A stretch of DNA of 64,000 nucleotides from Caldisericota bacterium (GTDB lineage: Bacteria > Caldisericota > JANLFM01), in NCBI GenBank assembly GCA_024655965.1, contig JANLFL010000003.1, positions 203,454 through 267,453 of the forward strand. Reading direction: 5' to 3'. Below, one piece after another: positions 35,747 through 44,916 of the stretch (the first letter of the stretch is position 1; every line of letters begins with the position of its first letter). The notes below the pieces were generated by a model that saw nothing but the letters and a program-made list of their open reading frames with translations, was not told where the DNA came from and did no database searches. Both the position numbers and the translations under genes were made by a program.

Positions 35747-36824
35747 GGTTTTCGCCCTGGCACTGCGCATTATCCAGCAGTTTTTAAGGGACAAGAGAAC
35801 CCTGGCCCTGATTTTCATCGTTCCCGTAGTGGTGATGGGACTTCTCGCTTACCTCATTTCCTCCCCGAATCAAAACCTGGAAATCGGACTTTCCCTCCCC
35901 TCCGGTTTTCCCCTTGAGAAAGTCATTCAACAAAACCTGGAAACCTACGGGCTAAAATCCAGGATCATCGCTCAGGAAGAGGCAATCCCCCTTTTGCAAA
36001 AGGGGGAAATTCAGGCCGCATTATTCATTCCTCCCGAAGCCCTTAACCCTTCATCGCTTAAAGGTGCGGAAATAAAAGTGATCCTTGAAGGAAGCGACCC
36101 ATCAACGACTTCCCAAATCATGGAAAAATTATCCCTGGCTTTCCGGGACCTCATTTCCCAGATCCCCGGAGGAGCTGGTTTCCCCAATCTGGTACCCGAA
36201 TTTCTCTACGGTGGCGAGGGATTCGATATCGTCGATTACCTGGCCCCCGTATTCATCTCCTTCTTCGTTTTCTTCTTCGTCTTCCTCCTCTCCGTGGTTT
36301 CCTTCCTCCGGGAGAGGACCCGGGGAACGATGGAACGCTTGCTGGTTTCCCCCATCGAGCGGGGGGAAATTATTTTGGGCTATGCTCTGGGGTTTTTGAT
36401 TTTTGCCCTGATCCAATCCCTGATCGTCCTCCTCTTCGGGATTTACGTCTTGGGGATTCAATACCGGGGAAGCCTGTGGCTCGTTTACCTTGTGAACCTT
36501 TTCGTTATTTTTGCTGCGGTGAGCCTTGGGATCTTCCTTTCCTCATTTGCAAGGAACGAATTTCAAGCCATTCAATTCATCCCCATCGTGATTATCCCCC
36601 AGGCTCTCCTTTCAGGTTTCTTCTGGCCCGTGGAGCAGCTGGCCCCGGTCCTCCGGGTTTTCTCCTATGCCATGCCCATGACCTACGCAACCTGGGCCTT
36701 GAAAGGGGTAATGATAAAAGGGCAGGGATTCGGGGAAATTCTGGTTTTTCTGCTGGCCCTCTGCGGTTTCACCATTTTCTTTTTCCTTTTGGCGGGAATT
36801 TCCATCAAGCGGGCACCTGAATAA
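35733..36824 (+). CDS. ABC-2 type exporter permease
   Basis: The 363-residue protein has the ABC2_membrane_3 layout: one N-terminal membrane helix (~22-42), a large extracytoplasmic domain (~45-170), then five membrane segments (~175-360). The cytoplasmic loop SFLRERTRGTMERLLVSPIERGE is split by the family signature ERTRGTMERLL. The start lies 14 nt inside the ATPase gene. Its TAA stop is in the same frame as the downstream GNAT gene. Confidence 0.92.
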   Translation: MALDRVFALALRIIQQFLRDKRTLALIFIVPVVVMGLLAYLISSPNQNLEIGLSLPSGFPLEKVIQQNLETYGLKSRIIAQEEAIPLLQKGEIQAALFIPPEALNPSSLKGAEIKVILEGSDPSTTSQIMEKLSLAFRDLISQIPGGAGFPNLVPEFLYGGEGFDIVDYLAPVFISFFVFFFVFLLSVVSFLRERTRGTMERLLVSPIERGEIILGYALGFLIFALIQSLIVLLFGIYVLGIQYRGSLWLVYLVNLFVIFAAVSLGIFLSSFARNEFQAIQFIPIVIIPQALLSGFFWPVEQLAPVLRVFSYAMPMTYATWALKGVMIKGQGFGEILVFLLALCGFTIFFFLLAGISIKRAPE

Positions 36825-36836
36825 GGGGGATTTCCA

Positions 36837-37715
36837 ATTTCCTTTTTTATCAGAAAGGCAAAAGAGGCTGATAGAGAGACGATCCTGGATATCTCTTCCC
36901 GGATTTGGGAGGGAGAGGACTACGTCCCCTCTGTATTGGATCAATGGATGAAGGATCCCAATTCCGATCTCTGGGTCTTGGAATTCCAGGGGGTCGTTAT
37001 CTCCTTTTCCCACTATTTGAGGTTTTTCCCTGGATATGTCTGGTTTGAAGGGCTAAGGACCGACCCTGAATTTCAGGGAAGGGGGGCGGGAAGGGCCTTG
37101 ACCCTCCATATGGTTCAAACCGCTAAAAAAGAGGGGGCTTCCCGGATTGGCCTTTCCCTTTATTCCGGTAACGTCGCGTCTTTGAGGCTCGCTGAATCCC
37201 TGGGCTTCAAAAAAAAGGCATCCTTCGTTTACCTCGAGGGTTCACCGGGGGACCTGCCATCCAAACAAAAAAAATTTAAAATCGTCCCCATATGCCCATT
37301 CGAGGTTGGGGATTTCCTCGGTTCTTCCAATTTTCTCTTCATTTCCAACGGATACCTTCCTCTGGGATGGCGGTTCGTGCCGCTTTCCTTGGGAAAGGAA
37401 TTCGCCCTCTCCCAAATAAAAGTTGCCCTGGGAATAATGGAGGGAGGGGAAATATCATCGCTTCTCCTTTCAAGCGAATTCTCCCAGCCCTATGAAGGCT
37501 TTTCCCTGGATTTCCTTGATGGGGAAAGGGAGGAAATGCTTGGCATTCTCTCCTCCCTCCGGGAGGTGATCGGGGATAGGAAATCTGTGGAGGCTTTCAT
37601 TCCCAAGTGCGGAAAAAAGGAGGCTCCAGCCCTTTCCCTTTTTCGGAACCTCTCCTTTAAAACCTGGGACGATTTCCAGGAGGATGTCTTCGTCCTGGAG
37701 CTGGAACTTTCCTGA
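36837..37715 (+). CDS. GNAT-family acetyltransferase, tandem domains, probable ATT start
   Basis: This is a two-lobed GNAT protein. The N-terminal lobe has the acetyl-CoA loop in DPEFQGRGAGRALTLHM and the NVASLRLAESLGFKKK helix; the C-terminal lobe (~150-290) is more divergent. The first ATG (36936) would delete the conserved first strand and helix (FFIRKAKEADRETILDISSR, encoded from 36843). No ATG, GTG or TTG lies between that point and the in-frame TAA of the permease at 36822-36824. ATT 36837, six bases after AAGGGGGA, is the best start; readthrough of the TAA is the alternative. Substrate unknown. Confidence 0.78.
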   Translation: MSFFIRKAKEADRETILDISSRIWEGEDYVPSVLDQWMKDPNSDLWVLEFQGVVISFSHYLRFFPGYVWFEGLRTDPEFQGRGAGRALTLHMVQTAKKEGASRIGLSLYSGNVASLRLAESLGFKKKASFVYLEGSPGDLPSKQKKFKIVPICPFEVGDFLGSSNFLFISNGYLPLGWRFVPLSLGKEFALSQIKVALGIMEGGEISSLLLSSEFSQPYEGFSLDFLDGEREEMLGILSSLREVIGDRKSVEAFIPKCGKKEAPALSLFRNLSFKTWDDFQEDVFVLELELS

Positions 37716-37716
37716 A

Positions 37717-38853
37717 TTATGAGAGCAATTCCTGGTGAACCCTTTTAAGCCAGAACCTGATGGGGATCCCCTGGGGGCAAACCGACTCGCACTGGCCGCA
37801 TTCCAGGCACTTATCGGCCTTTTTTTCGTCCTTGACCCATTCCCGGTAGGCTTTTTTCGCCCGGTCCATTTGATCGAAGGAAACCCCGTCGTTGTATAGT
37901 TCAAATATTTCGGAGATGGGAATTTCCACCGGGCAATCCTTGCAGTAATCGCATGCCGTGCAGGGTATTGGGCGAAGGGTCTGATAGGTTTTTCTAACCT
38001 CCTCGATTAATTCAAGGTCCTCATCCTTGAGCATTCCCGCCTTTGCCCGGGAGGCCACCTGAATATTTTCCTCAACCTGCTTCAAAGTGGTCATCCCGCT
38101 AAGGACAACCGAAACTTGGGGATGGTTCCATACCCAGAGAAGGGCCCATTCCGCGGGGCTCCTTTTTTCCCTTGCCCGATCCCAAATGACCTTCACCGGG
38201 GGCGGGGCCTTTGCCAAGAAACCGCCTTTTAATGGTTCCATTACCACAACCGCCAAGCCCTTTTGGTAGGCATAATTTAGCCCTCTGGTCCCCGCCTGAA
38301 AATCCTGGTCGAAAAAATTGAACTGGATCTGGCAGAAATCCCAGTTATCGTAAAAGTGAATGATCTCCTGGAAAAGGGAGAAATCGTCGTGAAAGGAGAA
38401 ACCGAGGTGTGCGATTTCACCTCTGGCTACTTTTCCCTCAGCCCAGCCCAAAAGGTCAAGCTCTCGGGTCTTTTTCCAGGTATCCTTTGAAAGCCCGTGG
38501 AAAAGGTAAAAATCCACTTTATGCTCATCGAGCCTTTCCAGTTGTTCTTCGAAGAACCGGTCGCAATCCTCCCTCTTTTCTACAAGCCACACGGGAAGTT
38601 TGGTGGCAATTTTTACTTTCTTCCGGTATTCCCCTTTGAGGATCTTCCCCAAAAATGGTTCGCTTCTCCCTTTGTGATAAGGGTAGGCAGAGTCGATGTA
38701 GTTAACCCCATGATCAATGGCGTAATAGATCATTTTGGTCGCTTTTTCCTCGTCAATCCGGGATGAATCCCCTTCTAAGATAGGAAGCCTCATCGCTCCA
38801 AACCCCAGGATTGAGGAATTCCATTCAAGCCTTCCGAACTTACGGTAATGCAT
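37717..38853 (-). CDS. Aldo/keto reductase with C-terminal ferredoxin-like 4Fe-4S domain
   Basis: The 378-residue protein combines an NAD(P)H-dependent aldo/keto reductase barrel (~1-285) with a C-terminal iron-sulfur region. Barrel residues include DSAYPYHKGRSEPFLG with the tetrad Asp/Tyr, KIATKLPVW with Lys, and DFYLFHGLSK with His. The Fe-S region has CTACDYCKDCP (~305) and CLECGQCESVCPQGIPI (~350), enough for two clusters. Such fusions are frequent in anaerobes; the physiological substrate is not known. The gene is convergent with the GNAT gene and divergent from ppsR. AGGTGAAAG precedes the ATG. Confidence 0.94.
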   Translation of the reverse strand: MHYRKFGRLEWNSSILGFGAMRLPILEGDSSRIDEEKATKMIYYAIDHGVNYIDSAYPYHKGRSEPFLGKILKGEYRKKVKIATKLPVWLVEKREDCDRFFEEQLERLDEHKVDFYLFHGLSKDTWKKTRELDLLGWAEGKVARGEIAHLGFSFHDDFSLFQEIIHFYDNWDFCQIQFNFFDQDFQAGTRGLNYAYQKGLAVVVMEPLKGGFLAKAPPPVKVIWDRAREKRSPAEWALLWVWNHPQVSVVLSGMTTLKQVEENIQVASRAKAGMLKDEDLELIEEVRKTYQTLRPIPCTACDYCKDCPVEIPISEIFELYNDGVSFDQMDRAKKAYREWVKDEKKADKCLECGQCESVCPQGIPIRFWLKRVHQELLS

Positions 38854-38953
38854 CTTTCACCTCGAAAAAGGTATTGTCGCTTCAAAACATATTAAAATTA
38901 GGGAGAGATTCTGGCAATTTTTAACCGGAAAGAAGCCCGAGGAGGGAGAATTA

Positions 38954-39769
38954 ATGTCCAATTCAATTCAAAAGTCGGTCTTCGTCCTCTCAGACGCAAC
39001 CGGGGAGACAGCCCTTCGGGTGGTCCGGGCCGCCCTGGCTCAGTTCAATGAGACCCCCGTAAAAATTGAGATCCGCCCGGGCGTCCTCAGGGAAGATCAG
39101 GTTGAAGAAATCATTCAGGAAGCAAAATCCTCGAGTGGGATGATCGTCTACACCCTGGTTGTCCCCTCCCTGAGATCTTTTCTCGTGCAGAGGGCGAGGG
39201 AAAATGGGGTGGAGTGCGTGGACCTCCTCGGTCCCCTGTTACTTCGTTTCACTGATTGGCTGGGCCAGAAACCCCTTTCCCGGCCGGGGCTGAAAAGAGA
39301 GCTTGAGGAAGATTACTTCCGGCGGATCATGGCTGTGGAGTTCGCCCTGGAGCACGATGATGGAAAAAGGATCGACGAACTCGACAAGGCGGACATTGTC
39401 CTGGTGGGGGTTTCGCGGGCCACAAAAACCCCCCTGAGCATTTATCTCGGTTACCGTGGTTGGCTGGTGGGAAACGTTCCCATAATCTTGGGGATCGATC
39501 CCCCGGATGTCCTTTTCCAAATCCCTCAATGGAAAATCGTTGCCTTGACGGTAAACCCGGAAAGGCTGGCCCTCATTCGTTCGGAGAGGGTGAGGAAGTT
39601 TCAGGTGCGTGGGGATTACATCGACCTAGAGGAAATCAAGCAGGAACTTCTCTTTGCCCGCCAAATTTTTTTCAAAGCTGGTTGGCCGATCATCGACATG
39701 AGCTACAAGTCCGTGGAGGAAGCGGCACAGGAAATCCTCGACCTTTTGCAGTCCCGCAAACCAAAATAA
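38954..39769 (+). CDS. ppsR: Pyruvate,phosphate dikinase / PEP synthase regulatory protein
   Basis: This DUF299 protein is a bifunctional ADP-dependent kinase/phosphorylase that inactivates and reactivates PPDK or PEP synthase by modifying a Thr near the catalytic His. The 271-residue product starts VFVLSDATGETALRVVRAAL, has HDDGKRIDELDKADIVLVGV and the P-loop GVSRATKTPLSIYLGYRG, and ends with IDMSYKSVEEAAQEIL. All are canonical. No PPDK/PEP synthase gene is in this window, so its target is encoded elsewhere. Confidence 0.95.
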   Translation: MSNSIQKSVFVLSDATGETALRVVRAALAQFNETPVKIEIRPGVLREDQVEEIIQEAKSSSGMIVYTLVVPSLRSFLVQRARENGVECVDLLGPLLLRFTDWLGQKPLSRPGLKRELEEDYFRRIMAVEFALEHDDGKRIDELDKADIVLVGVSRATKTPLSIYLGYRGWLVGNVPIILGIDPPDVLFQIPQWKIVALTVNPERLALIRSERVRKFQVRGDYIDLEEIKQELLFARQIFFKAGWPIIDMSYKSVEEAAQEILDLLQSRKPK

Positions 39770-39866
39770 ATTTTGGAAATATTACAAATTTCTGGTATAT
39801 TCTTTAAACTTTTTTCACCTCCGGAGAGGGTTTTCATTTTTCCCCTTCCTGAAACTTGACAAAAGT

Positions 39867-39894
39867 TTGACCGGCAAGAGGGCATTTGTAAAAT
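39867..39894 (+). promoter_or_regulatory. Promoter of the MFS-DUF4342 unit
   Basis: TTGACC (39867-39872) and TAAAAT (39889-39894) are spaced 16 bp apart, 30 bp before the MFS start. A short CCTC/GAGG hairpin followed by T-runs at 39820-39840 may terminate ppsR transcripts. Confidence 0.6.
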
Positions 39895-39923
39895 TTTTCA
39901 AGATCATCTTGTAAGGAGGCTAA

Positions 39924-41288
39924 ATGCAACAAGGAGACGGCAACGGAAAACCCCTTAATGATATGCGTTCATTTTTCATCGTTTGGGCAGGCCAGGTCTT
40001 CAGTCTCCTGGGTTCCGCCATGTCCCGGTTCGCTCTAACCATCTGGGCGTATCAAGTGACCGGACAGGCTACCGCTTTGACCACCATGGCCTTTTTCGCT
40101 TTCGGTCCCGAAGTTTTTATGAGTCCCTTTGCAGGAGCCCTGGTTGACCGCTGGAACAGAAAATTCACTATGGCGCTTGCGGACATCGCCACGGGGGTTT
40201 CCACCCTGGCAATGCTCGTCCTCCTTCTTCTGGGGAACCTCCAGATCTGGCACGTGTATATTGCCGTGGCTTTCGCAGGGTTTTTTACTTCCTTCCAGTG
40301 GCCCGCTTACGCGGCCTCCATAACTTTAATGGTCCCCAAGACCCAGTACGCACGGGCAAGCGCCATGATCTCCCTGGCGGAGTCTGGCACCGGAATTCTC
40401 GCCCCTCTTTTGGCCGCCAGCTTGATCGGGATCATCGGTGTGGCGGGGATTTTCGGTTTGGACATCCTCACCCTTCTCCTCGCCCTGGGAGCGCTTTTAA
40501 TTGCCCGGATCCCTCAGCCAAGGCAATCTGAGGAGGGGAAAAAGGCAAGGGGTTCTTTCCTAAAAGAATCCTTTTTCGGGTTCAAGTACATCTTCACCCG
40601 CCCTTCGTTCCTTGGGCTTCAGACCGTATTCCTTCTGGGAAACATGCTTTCGGGAATTGCGGGGATCCTTCTTTCCCCGATGATCCTTGCAAAAACCGGG
40701 CAGAACGCCACCATCCTTGGAGCCACGGAATCGATTGGCGGTCTGGGGGGCGTCCTGGGGGGATTAGTTCTTTCTCTTTGGGGAGGTCCTAAAAAGAAAA
40801 CCCACGGTGTATTCCTGGGGTGGGCCCTTTCCTCCCTGTTCGGCTTTTTTTTGATTGGGATCGGAGGAAACTTTTTCTGGTGGGCGGTGGGGAGTTTCAT
40901 CGGGACTTTCATTTCCCCCTTGATCAACGCTTCAAATCAGGCCATCTGGCAGTCAAAAGTCCCCCCGGATATCCAGGGGAAAGTCTTTTCCATCCGGCGC
41001 TTGATCGCCCAGGTGGTCGCCCCCATTTCCATGCTCGTGGCTGGGCCTCTTGCGGATAAGGTTTTCGAACCATTAATGATCAACCAAAGCCTGACTTCGC
41101 CCCTGGGGAGGATCTTCGGAAATGGACCCGGGGCTGGGATGTCCTTCCTGATTGCCTTGATGGGGCTTCTGGTTGCTTTGGTTGGTTTTGGCGCCTATCT
41201 TTTCCCTGCGATAAGAAACGTGGAAAAAATCATTCCAGACCACGACGCGCAGATGGTTATTGAGCCGGAAAAGGAACCCGTGTCATAA
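39924..41288 (+). CDS. MFS transporter, macrolide-efflux-like
   Basis: The 454-residue protein has 12 predicted membrane segments and resembles the MFS_3 / MefA-type efflux group: the N-terminus FFIVWAGQVFSLLGSAMSRF, the loop GALVDRWNRKFTMALADI with the conserved DRWNRK motif A, and QAIWQSKVPPDIQGKVFSIR after segment 10. Drug export is suggested by family, not shown. TAAGGAGGC precedes ATG 39924, which has its own promoter. Confidence 0.9.
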   Translation: MQQGDGNGKPLNDMRSFFIVWAGQVFSLLGSAMSRFALTIWAYQVTGQATALTTMAFFAFGPEVFMSPFAGALVDRWNRKFTMALADIATGVSTLAMLVLLLLGNLQIWHVYIAVAFAGFFTSFQWPAYAASITLMVPKTQYARASAMISLAESGTGILAPLLAASLIGIIGVAGIFGLDILTLLLALGALLIARIPQPRQSEEGKKARGSFLKESFFGFKYIFTRPSFLGLQTVFLLGNMLSGIAGILLSPMILAKTGQNATILGATESIGGLGGVLGGLVLSLWGGPKKKTHGVFLGWALSSLFGFFLIGIGGNFFWWAVGSFIGTFISPLINASNQAIWQSKVPPDIQGKVFSIRRLIAQVVAPISMLVAGPLADKVFEPLMINQSLTSPLGRIFGNGPGAGMSFLIALMGLLVALVGFGAYLFPAIRNVEKIIPDHDAQMVIEPEKEPVS

Positions 41289-41313
41289 ATTTTAATTAAA
41301 AAAAGGAGCAAAA

Positions 41314-41574
41314 ATGTCCAAAGAAGAAATCAGGGTGGAGGAATTTAAAATCTCCGGGGAAGAGCTGGTCTCAATGATAAGAGGCCTTTTAAAGGAGGGA
41401 AACATTCGCCGGATTATCATCAAGAACGAGGAAGGAAGGACCCTGATCGAGATTCCCCTGACAATCGGAGTGGTGGCTACCCTCCTCCTCCCCGTTTGGG
41501 CGGCCATCGGTGCCCTGGCGGCTCTGGCAACCAGGTGCACCATCGTGGTGGAAAAGGTGATCCCTGAAAAATAA
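41314..41574 (+). CDS. DUF4342 protein
   Basis: The 86-residue product fits DUF4342: an N-terminal helical segment (EEFKISGEELVSMIRGLL), RIIIKNEEGRTLIEIPLTIG, and a hydrophobic Ala-rich hairpin (~50-72) that is probably membrane-associated, ending in CTIVVEKV. Family function is unknown. It follows the MFS gene by 25 nt with a good Shine-Dalgarno (AAAAGGAG), so the two are probably co-transcribed. Confidence 0.85.
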   Translation: MSKEEIRVEEFKISGEELVSMIRGLLKEGNIRRIIIKNEEGRTLIEIPLTIGVVATLLLPVWAAIGALAALATRCTIVVEKVIPEK

Positions 41575-42130
41575 GGGGCACGGCTTTTTCCTCTACTCCA
41601 CTTGATCAAGCAAGGATCCCTTGGCTTTTTCCCAAAAACCGGAAGGGGGAAGGGTATCCGCGAAGGAATAGAATATAGAACCCCCCTCTCCTTTCTTTGA
41701 AGGGGGCATTGACTGGTTGATATATTGAAACCGGGCTTCCCCTTCCTCCAGCAACCATCGAACTTCCCCCAAAATCCAAACGAGGGGGTTTTTTCGTGGG
41801 GCAAGGTGCCATTTTTTTTCCTTGGGAGCCAAATTTGGGAAGGGAAATGTCTTCATACTTTCCCTTTTTTGGAAAAAAAGAGGGGCTTTTCCCCAGGGTG
41901 ACCCTAAAAAAAACCGAGTTACCCCCTTCCCAATAGGCAAAAAGGGGCCTCGTGCAAACCTTACCCTTTTTTCCCCAATTGCCTGGGAAAGTCCCGGGAA
42001 GGATTAATTGTTTAATGCCGAATTACAGGACTTTTCAAAGTAAATTTCCCACAGAAAAACTTGCCCTCCTTGGGTTTTTTGCTGGGGGAACCCAAAAAAT
42101 ATTTTACCGGGGCTATTGATCAAAACATTT
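41575..42130. other. Gene-free stretch between convergent genes
   Basis: No open frame here has family similarity or a credible ribosome-binding site. The only structure I see is a CCCCC/GGGGG hairpin (41766-41788) followed by six T, a plausible terminator for the plus-strand MFS-DUF4342 unit. The sequence is rich in poly-C and poly-T runs and could be decayed coding DNA, but no parent is recognisable. Confidence 0.5.
41766..41794 (+). terminator. Possible terminator
   Basis: Five C (41766-41770) pair with five G (41784-41788) around a 13-base loop, followed by TTTTTT. The stem is short, so efficiency is doubtful, and it lies ~190 bp downstream of DUF4342. Confidence 0.3.
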
Positions 42131-43924
42131 TCACATGGAAAGTCTGGGCAAAGCCCGAAAAAGGAATACCGCAGTCTGCGCCCGTGAGGCGGGAGAATTG
42201 AGACTGACGATGTACTCACCTCCACCCGATCCCGGCGTGGTGATCTGGGGATAATCCGGGAAGAGGATCAGGCCGTTTATCATTGAAGCCCCAACGTATT
42301 GGTAAAACCAATCCTCGGAACCGATCTGGCGGGTGGAAGCGTCAGCGCCAGAAAGCATTATGTAGGGGGGTGGACCGGGGGGATCCTGAAGGCTCCATTC
42401 CCTTGCCCGGACTATGACCGTGAGGACTTCAGCCATTGTGATGTTCGCATCAGGTTTGAAAGTCCCATCAGGATACCCCTTCACCAAGCCGTACTTGGCA
42501 GCTCCCTCTACGTACTGGTAAGCCCAGTGGGTGGAAGGCACATCGGGGAAGGAAGGGCTGGAATGAGATTCCGGCGCAAGCATTGAACTGAGCAAGGCCA
42601 TTTTGGCGAATTCCGCCCTTGTAACCGCCAACTCCGGTTTGAAGGTTCCATCGGGGTACCCGTTGATAATTCCCATAGAGGCAAGTTCCATGATTTCCCT
42701 ATGAGCCCAAAAAGAGGAGGGAACATCGGGGAAAGAGAGGGGTGGGGAAGGAGGGGAAGCAGAAGGAGAAAAAGGCGCCGGACCTTCTTCCAGGGCATAA
42801 AATATCCCTTCTGCGGTCCCGAAATAGACGGCCTTGTTTTTCCCGATTGAAGGAGGGGCGGTAACCGCTGACCCAGCATCAAAAACCCATTTCTTTTCCC
42901 CCGAGGATTTCAAAGCATAGAGCTTGCCATCCCCAGAGCCAAAATAAATAACCTCCTTGGAATCCACAGTTGCTGCGGAATAAAGGCCGTTCCCTTCGGT
43001 GAATTTCCAAATGGTCTCGGAAGTCTCGGGGTTGATTGCGTAAAAGCATTTATCCGTGGAGCCCAAATAAAGGGTATTATGAAAACCCACCGCAGGAAGA
43101 GAAGTGGCTTTAAATGGTATTTGCCATTTTAGAGAACCATCGGTCCTCATGCCATACAAATTATTTTGGGTATGCGGATAAGAGATACTATCCGAATCTA
43201 CGGAAAGGGAAAAGACTGTCCCGGAAAGTGGACAATCCCATTTTCGGTTTAAGTCCTCGTCAAAAGCAGCAACTCCCCCCTGGTAAGGGACAAGGAGCGT
43301 TGTACCGGCATTTGCCATAGCAGGGGGAAATGTGTATCCCTCGGGGGGTCCCAGGCCTTCCAAGCAGTTGAATGTCCCATCTGCGGTGGAAATTAAGTAT
43401 AACCTGGGGGCCTTGACCGATTGAGCCAAACCAAAAAAGGTTAAATTTGGAGACCCGTTCACCGCATCTGGAAGGGTAACATTCCATTTCAAAGTCCCAT
43501 CGAGGAAGAGGGCAAACATTTGATTGGATGCCCCGAAGTAAATTTCGTTGCTCCAGGGGGAAAGATACGGGGTAACCCAGAATGAGGCAAGTGGATCACC
43601 GGTATGCGTTTCGAAGCTCCACCTCAGGCTTCCCTCCGGGGTGAACGAATAAAGCGTCCCGGATGTGGTCAAAAAGTAAATGTTGCCTTCCGAGTCTATC
43701 ACCGGGGTGGAAGTGATTGGGTTTCCCGTTTCAAAAAACCATTTCACCCGTGGGAAATCGGGGCCAATTTCGCCCGTTCTACCAGAATGGCTGGCCTCAT
43801 ACATGAAACCAAGCCAGATGGGAAGATCAGGGGAAGCTTCAATCCTTGTATAGGAAGGTGAAAGGAGAATCAAACAGAAAAGAAGAAATGAACAAAAAAC
43901 CACCCTCAAAGTAGATTTGCTCAT
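42131..43924 (-). CDS. Secreted PQQ-like beta-propeller protein with three SLH domains
   Basis: This is a cell-surface protein of 597 residues. The signal peptide is ~1-30 (VFCSFLLFCLILLSP), followed by a string of PQQ/WD-like repeats (~40-385) with units such as STPVIDSEGNIYFLTTSGTL and AATVDSKEVIYFGSGDGKLY. A Pro/Ser-rich linker and three SLH domains (~400-595) complete it; the first two have INGYPDGTFKPELAVTRAEF and VKGYPDGTFKPDANITMAEV, and the third is longer and divergent. ATG 43924 with GGAGG is chosen over an upstream in-frame start at 43972. The propeller may bind ligand or be structural; no catalytic motif is evident. Confidence 0.9.
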   Translation of the reverse strand: MSKSTLRVVFCSFLLFCLILLSPSYTRIEASPDLPIWLGFMYEASHSGRTGEIGPDFPRVKWFFETGNPITSTPVIDSEGNIYFLTTSGTLYSFTPEGSLRWSFETHTGDPLASFWVTPYLSPWSNEIYFGASNQMFALFLDGTLKWNVTLPDAVNGSPNLTFFGLAQSVKAPRLYLISTADGTFNCLEGLGPPEGYTFPPAMANAGTTLLVPYQGGVAAFDEDLNRKWDCPLSGTVFSLSVDSDSISYPHTQNNLYGMRTDGSLKWQIPFKATSLPAVGFHNTLYLGSTDKCFYAINPETSETIWKFTEGNGLYSAATVDSKEVIYFGSGDGKLYALKSSGEKKWVFDAGSAVTAPPSIGKNKAVYFGTAEGIFYALEEGPAPFSPSASPPSPPLSFPDVPSSFWAHREIMELASMGIINGYPDGTFKPELAVTRAEFAKMALLSSMLAPESHSSPSFPDVPSTHWAYQYVEGAAKYGLVKGYPDGTFKPDANITMAEVLTVIVRAREWSLQDPPGPPPYIMLSGADASTRQIGSEDWFYQYVGASMINGLILFPDYPQITTPGSGGGEYIVSLNSPASRAQTAVFLFRALPRLSM

Positions 43925-44241
43925 GTTTACCTCCTTTGAGACATTGTAAGCCTCAAAGGCCTTAAAAAGCAATTGAATGCTTCAATTTTGGGAAGGATTT
44001 AAATATGATTTTGAAAGGCACCATTTTCCTTTGGAAAAAATTGGTCATGGTGAACGTTAAAAAGCAAATTGGAGGGAAGCCATCAAGCTTTTTTAAAGGA
44101 TCTCTTAAAAGCACCAAAAATGGAAAGGGTCAAAAAAATAAGCAAGGATTTGTCTTAATTTTTTTGGGGGATTAAGACCTTTTTCATAAATTTTTACTGG
44201 TGGAAATTGTGGTGTGAGCTGGAGGGAACAAAATCCTCCAA
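43925..44241 (-). promoter_or_regulatory. Intergenic region with promoter and dyad of the SLH-PQQ gene
   Basis: On the minus strand, TTGCTT (rc 43967-43972) and TACAAT (rc 43943-43948) with 18-bp spacing form a candidate promoter. An 8-bp inverted repeat, CCTTTGAG / CTCAAAGG (43933-43940 and 43952-43959), flanks the -10 and one arm merges into the Shine-Dalgarno. A second small dyad, ATTGAA-TGC-TTCAAT, lies at 43973-43987. I see nothing in the remaining ~250 bp. Confidence 0.45.
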
Positions 44242-44916
44242 TTACTTTTTTTGGTCTCCCTTTCTTATTCTCCTTCTGGGGAAGTTGGGAAGCGAAAAAA
44301 CAAACTTTTTGATTAATTTCCCGATCTCCCTCCTATGGGTAAAAACCAGAAGGAAGGCGTTAAGCAATGCCACGAAAATGAAATCCCGGCGGAAAAGAAA
44401 TACAAACACGGTGACCACAAATATCCCCGTTAAGGCCCTGACAGCGTCAAATTCGGGGGTGGTGCCCTTCCTTTTGATCAAAACGAAAAGGGCGTAAACC
44501 GTCCCCAGAATCAGTGGGACCTCGTATTTCGTAAGGGCTGACCAAACGCCAAAGGTAGTGGAAATGCCTTTTCCTCCCTTGAATTTGAGCATGGGAGGGA
44601 AAATGTGCCCCAGCAGGGGGGCAATGGAAATCAAGGTCAGTTGGAATGTGGTAAGCCTACCTGCGGACAAGATGAAATAAAGGGGGATAAATCCCTTGAG
44701 ATAATCGAGGAAAATCCCCGGAAAGCCCCAGCGGAAACCCTTCAACCTCCAGAGATTTGTTCCACCAGGGTTGCCGTCCAGGAATTCCCTCAGGTCTTTG
44801 CCGGAGATTTTTCCCAGGATAAAGGAAAACATAATCGAGCCGGTTAGGTATTCCGCCAGGAAATAGAGGAAAAAGATTGGCCAGCTCACCTGACCCTGAC
44901 CTTCCTTCCCTTCCAT
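44242..44916 (-). CDS. plsY: PlsY-like glycerol-3-phosphate acyltransferase
   Basis: PlsY transfers an acyl group from acyl-phosphate to glycerol-3-phosphate, the first step of phospholipid synthesis. The 224-residue membrane protein has the family motifs in order: GSIMFSFILGKISGKDLREF, the GNPGGTN loop (consensus GNPGATN), GHIFPPMLKFKGGKG, and membrane segments between. It is slightly longer than classical PlsY, with a basic tail. Its start overlaps the upstream glycosyltransferase gene by 31 nt, so the two form an operon that may make a glycolipid rather than being the housekeeping PlsY. Confidence 0.85.
   Translation of the reverse strand: MEGKEGQGQVSWPIFFLYFLAEYLTGSIMFSFILGKISGKDLREFLDGNPGGTNLWRLKGFRWGFPGIFLDYLKGFIPLYFILSAGRLTTFQLTLISIAPLLGHIFPPMLKFKGGKGISTTFGVWSALTKYEVPLILGTVYALFVLIKRKGTTPEFDAVRALTGIFVVTVFVFLFRRDFIFVALLNAFLLVFTHRREIGKLIKKFVFSLPNFPRRRIRKGDQKK

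Noticed and set aside
41292..41804. 170-codon minus-strand open frame downstream of the second MFS gene
   Set aside because: It is antisense to all of DUF4342, and its remaining part has no recognisable domain or ribosome-binding site.
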